From positions 4,845,681 through 4,909,680 of the forward strand of contig FN649734.1 in assembly GCA_000310025.1 (NCBI GenBank): DNA of 64,000 bases, read 5' to 3'. This stretch comes from Ectocarpus siliculosus. Lineage: Eukaryota > Sar > Phaeophyceae > Ectocarpales > Ectocarpaceae. The translations under genes were made by a program, and so were the position numbers. The notes beneath the pieces are model-generated. The model was not told where the DNA came from. It saw only the letters and a list, made by a program, of their open reading frames with translations, and ran no database searches. This document shows positions 1 to 23,400 of this stretch, one piece after another (the first letter of the stretch is position 1; each line of letters opens with the position of its first letter).

Positions 1-1335
1 CCCCCCCCCGGAACCACGCGTGTGTTTCTAATGTTGACAGTCGTAGAAGATAAGACAAGTCTTGCTTGTGTCCTCGTCCTTACAGGCCAAAAATTCCTGT
101 CTTAGTCGTACTGGCCCTACCGCGAGGAAACGAGGTCCACCGTTGTTCTGGCTAGCTTCCTGTGCATAGGGGAGAAAACCTACTACCAAGGATGCAGAAT
201 ACTCGTGATTCAGAAGTCTCTTTTGGTAGCATGAAGTTCTTGAGGCTGGATCTTTTTTGTCTAGGTCGCGCACTGTCAAACCAAAGGCGGGTACAGCAGT
301 ATTTTTCGTCCTTTTCAAACCGTTTCATTTTCTGTCTTGCTATCAAGAGGTGTGAAAGAGGTTGTTGCTGAGCACACCACTCGGAGCGAAGATTGTACCC
401 TGCGTGCGGAACCAAGCCTCGCCACCACGTCTCCACGCTCGCTTTTGACGAGACTATGATGACCGCTTGTCCAAGCTAACTGTTACGTGCAGAGCCTACA
501 GCAGGAGATGGTACAGTAGTATTGGTGGTGTATTTAAACCTGGGGGTTTCCGTGGCTTGCGGCCGTAATCCTGGCCTGTACGTCGAAGCCCGATGGGGGA
601 AGAAGGCTCCGATAAACCTGAGGCAATCCAGTAGACAATGAAGAGACGAGACGGCCGGGCGTAGCTGGGTGAGGTAAGAGGAACCAACAGAAACTGTAAC
701 CGCAGCCTCTCGTATCTCGTTTACAGAGCGTGTCGGCAGGTGGCGAGGGGAAAAGAAAGGAGGGTGTAGTCGTTGTTTTGCCTGTAGATACTTGCCCCGA
801 ATTCCTCAAGGCGGCACGCCGTTCATGCTCCAGATGTTGCGACCTCCGGTGTTTGAGCACCCGTTGCATCTTTACTTGAAATCTCATGAGCTTTCCGATA
901 CGTGGCAACGGTAGCTCATGAGCTTTCGCACATCAAGGGCAACATACCGGCTGCCCATGTGGCGTTCGTCATACACCCATGACGAGCCACGGCTGCTTAC
1001 GGGCTGCCTGTTGGACGTCCCATGAGTAGTACCGGTGGTGTACTTGTCCCCCCTTTCCATTTTCGGTACGCTTTCTTCTGTGGAGATGCCCAAGCTCGAT
1101 GGCACGCGGTGCGTTGTACCTTCAACGGCAAACCGTTTGCGGCAGCTGCACTTTGTCGTACTCGCGCCTGAAAGCTGCCGCTACTCGGACACGTTCGCAG
1201 GAGAATGGATCCCCGGTGTCTCTTGTGTGCGACATCTCTACTTCCGAATTTACACCAGCGCTTCCAAGTAGCGTTGTGCGCACGAAGTACAGTCGCCTTG
1301 CATCGTATCCTGATACCTCACAACGAACAACATAC
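1..1335. other. Left edge: expected last exons of meckelin, none identified
   Basis: About 200 C-terminal residues of meckelin, including its last membrane segments, should lie downstream of the exon ending at 1336. I found no convincing match on the minus strand here. A short minus stretch near 1140-1180 reads FRREYDK, resembling the end of the preceding exon, but has no supporting family match. The rest of the gene is probably left of the window. Confidence 0.4.
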
Positions 1336-15126
<13,791 letters not shown>

Positions 15127-15344
15127 ACACCGAGAGAGTTATCTCCTCATTTGAACCTCTGTCTCCCGCGGCCGCTGCCGCTGGGGAAAGAAAGCAGGTG
15201 CGAACCTTTTTGCACACCCTCCCGAAACATACAAATTCCGCGTCGCCCCCTCTCCCTTGCCTGCCTCTTGGGTACTGACTGCTGTGTGTTCGCGCTGTTC
15301 CTCAGTACTCGTCCACAGCTGAACGCCCACGGTTTCGGCAGATA
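15127..15344. promoter_or_regulatory. Presumed bidirectional promoter between meckelin and the phosphatase-C2 gene
   Basis: The start codons of the two divergent genes (15126 minus, 15345 plus) are 218 bp apart, so their promoters and 5' leaders must share this stretch. I see no TATA box or other element I could name. The inference rests on gene arrangement only. Confidence 0.5.
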
Positions 15345-17431
15345 ATGGCGGAAGAGCAGGATGGTGCGTCGAGCAAGGGATGGGGCTGGTTACGGCAGGT
15401 AAAGATTCCCCCAAAACGCCTGCGACTGGGCACTAATTGTAGTCTAGAGGAGAAACCTTTTTGGTGACGATAGAACAACTCGCTCGGTGAGCATCACCGA
15501 CCGACTTGTGGGCTTCATGATAGGGGCAAGCCGTGCTTTCCTCCGGCCTTCTCTAGTGAGGAATTTTTTGTTGCATTGTTGGTCTCGCAACGGTATCGAC
15601 AGCACGAGCCTGGTATCTACGACTGCCCTATCTCTCTTGAAGTGCACGTAAAATTTGTTCGGAGTTTGACCGCAATTCCGCGGAGCCCCATAATCAACCC
15701 GCACGCACACCAGACCAACGTAGCTTCTAGCTAACCCTTCATCTCAAGGCCTCACCCGGTAGTAGACTCCTCGAGGGCGATTCATGCGGATAATTTCTCG
15801 CCACGCAAATGGGTCACGAAGGCCGGTCCAGCACTCACCAACCAAAAAATTGGTACTGTACTTCGAAAATGCGAACGTAGTACATTTGCCCAGAACGTAC
15901 ACCACCGTACTTCTGGCGCCCCCATACCGCTTCATGATGTGTGTTGAACTACAACTGACAAGGGGGGAGGGACTTCGAGCACGTACACACGTACCTAGCG
16001 CTCGCTCCATGGCTTTGTCTCGGCACGTAGCCTTACACGGCGGTTAAAGCGCAACGGAGGCTGCGGAGCAACTCAATTGTGGAACAAACACACGGTTTGC
16101 TATCGCGAAAGCCGCTCAGCATTTGACACTAATAATGAAAGGGGCAGTTGCCAACGGCATGCATACAAATAAGGACAGACGCCATTGCCTCGCGCCTAAA
16201 CCTTGTCTTGGTCGCTAGTGGACAGGGCACCAAGAAAAGGTTAGGTCAGCACGTATGCACACGTCGCTTTGATATATCCTCCTATATTAGGTGGGTTGGT
16301 TCCAAAGACGGCGCGCGCGAAAGGCTTAGGCTTACGTGAGGGGGGCCGTTCGGGTCTTGCCGGGAATTGGGTCTCTGAATCTAACGCAACTAACGACTGG
16401 CCTCGGGCAAGATCGCTCCCTGTGGAAAAATATGGCGCTTTTTTTCATGTTTTATCAGGACAGCGGCGTATGTATCCTGAAATCACAAACCCGGGAGGCT
16501 GTTCGTTCCGCCCTGTATTCTTCGTCGTCACTATCCAAAATTCCGCCACGTTTTTTTATAACCCCAAGATGTGCCTCAAGCCTGCACCTTTGTCACGGCC
16601 AATGTAAGCTCTTTCGAAAGCTCTTGGAATCAGCTTAAGTATGTTCCGTGAATCGATGGTGTTCCCGAGATATTTATTTGTGTGTACGGGACCCATACTC
16701 CACTGTGCGCCTGTACGCTCAGGTTCAGAGCACGACGCAGCAGTTGGGGCAGATCTGCACGGAGGGAGTCGGAGAGGCGAAGAGGAGGCTGGAAGAGAAC
16801 CGCCCCGGCATCGACCAGTTCGTGAAGAACATCGGAGACAACATGCAGCAGGGCGTCAAGAAAGTGCAAGAGGTGCGACCTCTCACGAAAGTGCTGGGGT
16901 TTTTTTTCTGTCATGATAAAACGTTGTTGGTCGATGCGTAGTGGACAAGGGGGAGTGGGGCACAAAAGAAAACGTCAACGTCGCTCTTTTTTGTGCAAGT
17001 AGGCATGCACACATCACCTTTGTAGGGTTGGTTTCAACACTGTGCTTGCGAAAGCTGGTCAGTAGGTGTGGAACGACGCTCCCCCCTTTTCCTCTGTCTC
17101 AGAAACAGTGGTAGCTGAGTCACGCGTTCATCAGCTACTTGAGCTACCGTGTAAAGTATCTCCGCTTTGTTAGAAATTGCTGGCGCTGTTCGTTTTTCTG
17201 CGTCTGGCGGTTCAAACATGAATTTTGTGTTTCGTCTAACCGGATTCTCGTTTTTCCCTTGTCGATGGCGGTCGGCTTTTGCCCCCCCCCTTCTGTCCCG
17301 TCTGTGTGTGTGTGTGTGTGTGTTTGTTTGTGTGTTTAATCGTCTGGGGCGGGTAGCAGCAACCGGGGCTTGACCAGTTAGTGCGAAACATCGGTGACAA
17401 TGTCCAAAAGGGGGTGAAAAACATTCAAGAG
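15345..17431 (+). CDS. Phosphatase-C2 protein N-terminus with a duplicated exon
   Basis: The first exon reads MAEEQDGASSKGWGWLRQ and ends at a CAG/GTAAAG donor. The next is a 50-codon exon ending RPGIDQFVKNIGDN...KKVQE. The 24-codon exon at 17360-17431 reads QPGLDQLVRNIGDN...KNIQE and matches the end of the previous exon at 16 of 24 residues. This looks like a tandem exon duplication. I do not recognise this helical segment as a named domain. Confidence 0.8.
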
Positions 17432-20400
17432 GTGGGTCGGTCGAAGGGTGGGTTCCTTCCCCGGGTGGATGGGTGGGGTCCTTTCCCCCCCGTTTTGCGA
17501 AACGAAAGCACTTGCCTGTTTTCGGTGTTGTTCTTCAGTTTTTTTGTTGTGTCTTGTTTGGTGAGTTACGCATGGATCTATCTACCTATTGGGTAGAGGG
17601 TGCCCGATTTTGGTCAGACGATATCTTGTATTTGTTGGTCTCGCTAGTACTTTGTTGGTTGGTCTAGGAGTTTCGATACCCGTTCTGTTTCCACCGGTGG
17701 AAGTGTGGTGGAGTGTGGCGATTGTTGTTAGTTTCTCGTTCGAGACTCGCAGCCGTCATCCTCAATTTCATTTGGCAAAAGAGGGAAAACATAACGGTAC
17801 GTTTTCAATTGCACTCAGGCACCCACGCAACAATATTTGCACTACACGTACAAGGCCGGGTATGGCGGAGCTACGATTTATTTCCGGTTCCCTTGTTCTT
17901 TGCTTCTTCGTGGTTGATCGTTACTGCGTCAATGTATCCTTGCTTTTCATCTCCCGTTTTTTTTCAGAAAGCTAACATAACCTCACAGAAAGACTACCCG
18001 TTCGAGATTTTTTTTTGTTCGTAGTTTCCGTTGCTGCGTCAGTGTATCCTTGTTTTCCATCTCCCGTTTTTTTTTGTTCGTGGTTTCCGTTACTGCGTCA
18101 ATGTATCCTTGCATTTCATCTCCCTTTTTTTTTTTCGCGTCCGCCTTCCTCTTGTACCCGCCGCACAGAACCTCGTTCGAGACCCTTGGTCCTCCCCTCC
18201 CACCGCCGCCGAGCTGGCGTCCCTAGACCTCGTCTACGTCAACGACCGCGTCATCGCCATGGGCTTTCCGGTAGACAAGCGACCCCCCTCCGCCGCGCCC
18301 GGTGTGGAAGGTCCATCTCCTCCTCCCCGAGCGAGTGCAACGACGAGGGCGGGAAACGACATCGATCTCGTGGCGGCGCTGTTGAGGAGCCGCCACGCGG
18401 GGCACTACATGGTCTGGAACGTGTCGGAAGAGGGCTACGATTACTCGTTGTTCCAGGACCAGGTTAGTGTTACATAAGCCTCCTTTTTTTTTTTTGCTTG
18501 GTTGTGTTTTTGTAAGGAACTGGTTTCTCGCTGTGTAGTCTTGTTGTTTTGAAGGTGCCTTGTTTTTGTTTCTCTCTCGGATTTATCTGTGCTTTTCGAA
18601 ACAAACAGTTGAGTCGTGGGCAAGGTACGGCCGCTTGTTTCCCATCTTCTCTCGGAGTTACCCTTTCAAAATGTGCAACTCCCTTTAGCCGGATATACCA
18701 CGTCAGCATCCCCCCCCCCCCCCCCCCCTGGTATAACGTCCTGAATTTCGNNNNNNNNNNNNNNNNNNNNNNNNNNNNNNNNNNNNNNNNNNNNNNNNNN
18801 NNNNNNNNNNNNNNNNNNNNNNNNNNNNNNNNNNNNNNNNNNNNNNNNNNGGGGGGGGGGAACGGAGGGGGGGGGGAAAGAACTTCGTTTTTGGGGGGGG
18901 CTTGTGGGGGACCCCCCCCGGGGGCCCCTACAGGTTTGGGAAGGTTTGGGAAGGGGGTTAGGTTTATTTGTTTTTCCAGGCCCGGGTTAGTGTAACAAAA
19001 CCCCCTTTTTTTTTTTTGGCTGGGTGGGGTTTTTGAAAGGAACGGTTTTCTCGCTGGGTGTTTTTGTTTTTTGAAGGGGCGCCTTGTTTTTGTTTTTTTT
19101 TGGGATTTTTTTGGGTTTTTGAAAAAAAACAGTGGATTGGGGGGCAGGGTAGGGCCGTTTTTTTCCCTTTTTTTTTGGGAGTTACCCTTTAAAAAATGGG
19201 CAACTCCCTTTACCGGGATATACCATTTCAGCTTCCCCCCCCCCCCCCCCCTCCTCATCGAAGGTGTTGGAGTTTCGATTCCCGGGACACCCCGCCCCCC
19301 CCCTGGGGATGCTCTTCAAGATGTGCACCTCTATTGAGAGCTGGCTCTTGGCGGACCCTAAGAACGTGGCTGCGGTGCACTGCCTCACGGGCCGCGGGCG
19401 GACCAGCACGGTCCTGGCGTGCTACTTGGCTTGGGTCGGTGAGGAAAGGAAGAGGGGGCGTACTCTAGTGCGTTGCATGCCTTGGTTGCTAGACGATTGA
19501 CCACGCGTCCTTGAGAGGACGGAGTATTGTCCCGCGAGACCGATCACCCATGGCCACTCGTTCCTTAAGGGGCGGGGGTAAAGAGTCATACACACACAGA
19601 GTTGATTATTGCTTGGAAGGAGTGCTGCTGTATACGGTGATGTTTTCTCTCGAACGTTTTTCGTGCAAGGATGACGTGTTTGCAAACTTTTCCTTGACGT
19701 CTTTTTGCATCCCGTTCCACATTTGTGTGCATACCCGTTTGTTCTGTTTCTTGTCGCCCGGCCGGCCACGGGTATTGGAGAAGAGTTGTGTTGGAAGTCG
19801 TCCCAGGAGTCTCGACTAAACCCCGCTGGGCTTTTGAGTCAGTCTAAGCCTACCTCTACCTACATTTATGTCGCGCCACGATGCTCCTCTTGCGGCGCGG
19901 CTTTTGGCAAGAGCCTGTTTTCAGTCAGGTGTTGCCTCGTTGTGTCGGCGCGACTCTTTTGTCTCACTTCTGTCCTTGCAGGCGAGGTTTCCGCACCGTC
20001 GGAGGCGTTGGAGCACGTCGCCTCTTGCAAGGGCGTTGCGATGGAACGGCTCACGATCCCCAGCCAGCGCCGCTACCTCTCTTACTTCTCCAGCGTCATG
20101 GAGGGGGTCAGGTGCGCAGAAATGTGATCATAGCGCTGTCGATGCGTTTGTTGCTCACGTGTTAGGTTGCGGAATGTTTCACACACCCGGGAGGATATGG
20201 CCGGGGCGTGTTTGGGTGGGGTGGGGTAGCGAGCGTTAGTCGCATCCCTGCCCCCCCCACGGCTCTGCCGAATGCGACAATGACTCCCGCCTTGTGCTCG
20301 CGTGTCGGCGGCTCCATCGCTCGTCATTTCGAGGGCGCAACTGCCCCGCGGACTGGTCGTTTACAAAATGTTAATATTGTTTGCGAAACGTGCCGTCTTG

Positions 20401-23400
20401 GAGTGCATAATGCCCCGCCTGTTTTCTGAGGAATCATTCGTTTATTATAATGCGAGTATCATACTCTTATGCGAAACGTGTGCCTTGTTCGAGTGCAAAA
20501 TGCCCCACCTGTTAATTCCTTAATGATCCGTTCATCAATGCAAATACAAAATGCGAAAACGTGCAGTCTTTTTTTTTTTTTGCTGTCCCAGGCCGCGCTC
20601 CGAGCCGTTGCTCCTGCGGCGCGTGATTATGAACACCATCCCTACTTTCGGGACGAAAAACGGAGGCGTTATCGGGCCGGGGAAGGGGGCGGCGGCGAAG
20701 GCGGAAGAGGAGGCGGTGGCGGCGGGCGGGGAGGGGGAGGACGGGGCGCTTGGGTGCTGCCCGTACATCCAGGTGTTCAAGGGAGGGGCGCTCATCTTCA
20801 CGGCCACGTACCGGTGAGGAGGCTTGGCACCGCTGGAAAGCGGCAGAGATAGACGGGGAGTCACATGCGAACAGCCAGACGAGCAGACAGAGACAGACGG
20901 GCAGGCAGACAAGAGACAAACAGACAGACAGGCAGACAGACAGACAGACAGACAGACAAGACAGAGACAAAGACAGAGACAAGACAGACGAAAGGCAGAC
21001 AGGTAGAGAAAAGATAGCCAGAAACAGAGAATAAGGGGTGTTTGTGTTCCCCCCCGCCACCCCGGGAAATGTCAGCCCTGCGTCTAGTAACTTCCGCAGG
21101 TTTTATTTACGCACACATGTTAGATAAAAATGTATGCAATCGGTGGAAGTTCGAGGGTCACGGCCAGGTCTACCGAACCCCGCCTCTCTATATTATAGAG
21201 ATTATTTGCTTCTTATATGGCTCTCCGCCTCCGCGTCGTCAACTATGTAAGTGTGCCATATCTTACGCTGTACTACCGCGGCTTGTTTAAACACTGGCAG
21301 CCCCTCCGAGGGCCTGGCGAATACTAGCAGCGGGGCCCCCGGCGCGGCGGGAGACGGGGAAGACGCGTCGGCCGGGGAGGGGGAACGGCTCCCGTGGGCG
21401 TACACGAGCGACGACAGCATCTCGTTTCCGGTGGACTGTGTGTTGCAAGGAGATCTGCTGGTGAGCGGTCCCGGTATATCGCGGCGCAGTGACTGACGAA
21501 AATCATGACGTCATACCGGGACCCGCGCTGTTGGGAAAGCTCCATGAGTAGTACGTTTGTAACAGTTTGCTGTGTCAAGGAGTTTTTTTCGCGATGTATA
21601 CTCGAGTATATCGGGAACCGCGCTATTCGGGACCGCGATATACGGGACCAATCAAGAAGGTAAAGGGTTCAATTACTGAGACCGGCACCAGACCGCCGCC
21701 GATGTTCGACACGGCGATCGTTTTTGGCGGCACCCGGTACGCACACCGGCAGAGGCGTTCGTTGCCCGATGCGTTTTTTTTCGTACTCCCGAATCCCACG
21801 CCTGCTGGTGGATTGTTGTTATTGTTCTTCGCCCAAGCCAACCTTTACTGCTTTTGGTTGTTTGGTTGGTGTCATCTACTTCGAAGTAGTGATATTTCTG
21901 CCGATGCTTTCTCTGCGCGCGCGCGGGGGGGAGGGGTGACCGCCTCTTTGGTGGGGTTATTTAGCCTCACTGTGCCCCCCCCCCCCCCCCCTTTTTTTTT
22001 CCGCCTTTTTTTTCCGCACGGCAATTTCTTGTTTCTCGCTCACCACGTGTACGTGTGTGTTTCGGGCGCGTGCCGTATGCCCTCGCTCAGGTCCGCTGTC
22101 GTCACGTAAGCCCCACCGGCCGACGGGTTTCGATGTTTAGGGCGGCGTTTCACACGGGGTACGTGCCCTGCGGGGTGCTGAGACTCACCAAGCAGCAGCT
22201 CGACGGGGCCTGCGCCGATGACCGATTTCACCAGGTGAAATACACATGGTTTCGGTTGTCGTTATTTATCGAAGTCATGCTCGTTTTCTTTTTTCTCCCG
22301 TCGATGGCTGATTTCACCAGGTGAAATGCATGTGGGTTTGGTTGTCTTTTTTTATCGAAGTCATACGCGTTGTTTTTTTTCTCCCGTCGATGGCTGATTT
22401 CACCAGGTGATGGGCATGATTTTGAGTGTTTTTTATAGTTGAGTCATGCCCTTTTTTTGTCTTCTCCGTCGATGACCGATTTCACCAGGTGAAATGCACA
22501 TGGTTTTGGGTGTCTTTTTGTATCGAAATATGCCCTTATTTTGTTTTTGTTCTCCGTCGCTCGAAGTAAGGGTCGACGTAATCCACGGCCGTAGCTTTCT
22601 CTCCTGAAGTATGAAGGAGGTACGAGCCGTGGTGGCGGTGGTGCAAGTCTCTTGTGCGGGGCTTTTCCTTCACTGCCAACTCGAGGGGAACAGCACGCGT
22701 TCATTTGTTTGTTGGTTTCCAAGAGGAATGTGTGTAACCGTTGGCTCTGCACGAAAGACCAAACGCGTTTTCCGGGAACTCTTGTCTATTTATAGAGATT
22801 TTGTATTGGTTGGATTCCCGCACACGGAAGAACTATTTCGACTCATTCCTTCCGATCACCGCTCCATGTTGGCGATATATTTTGTGGGGAAGTAATAGGG
22901 TAGCCTTGAGTGGTACTGTATGGTAGTACCTGCTCCGTGAAGGGGGCTGAAGCGTGGAAGCCTTGGCTTGCCTACGAGAACGGCAACCCGTGAGCAGAGT
23001 ACAGCAGTATTTGACTCATCGATCGCTTCAACGATAGCTGTCGCCGTGCCATGGACAAGCTTCCTCTGACGCAACCGTAGTAACAGCAGTGGTGGCGCAT
23101 CGGTCCCTCCAATGATAGCTGTATAACGGTGCCTTGAAAACTCCTCCAACGATAGCCCTGTAACCGTGCCTTGGAAAATCCTCCACTTGACATGCCGCAA
23201 CGGGTGGCGACTCTGGCAGGACTTCTTCCTGGACCTCATTTTCGCCCCTGTAGAGGCCACGCCAAGTTCCTCCGCTTCGAAAGCCGAAACGAAACCGGAA
23301 CCCGAGGGTGACACCGTCGACGCGTTGGAACCGACACCGGAAGGCGAGGCTGCCACGGCGGCGGCTGGGGAAGGAGAAGAAAACGCCACCACTGGAAAAC

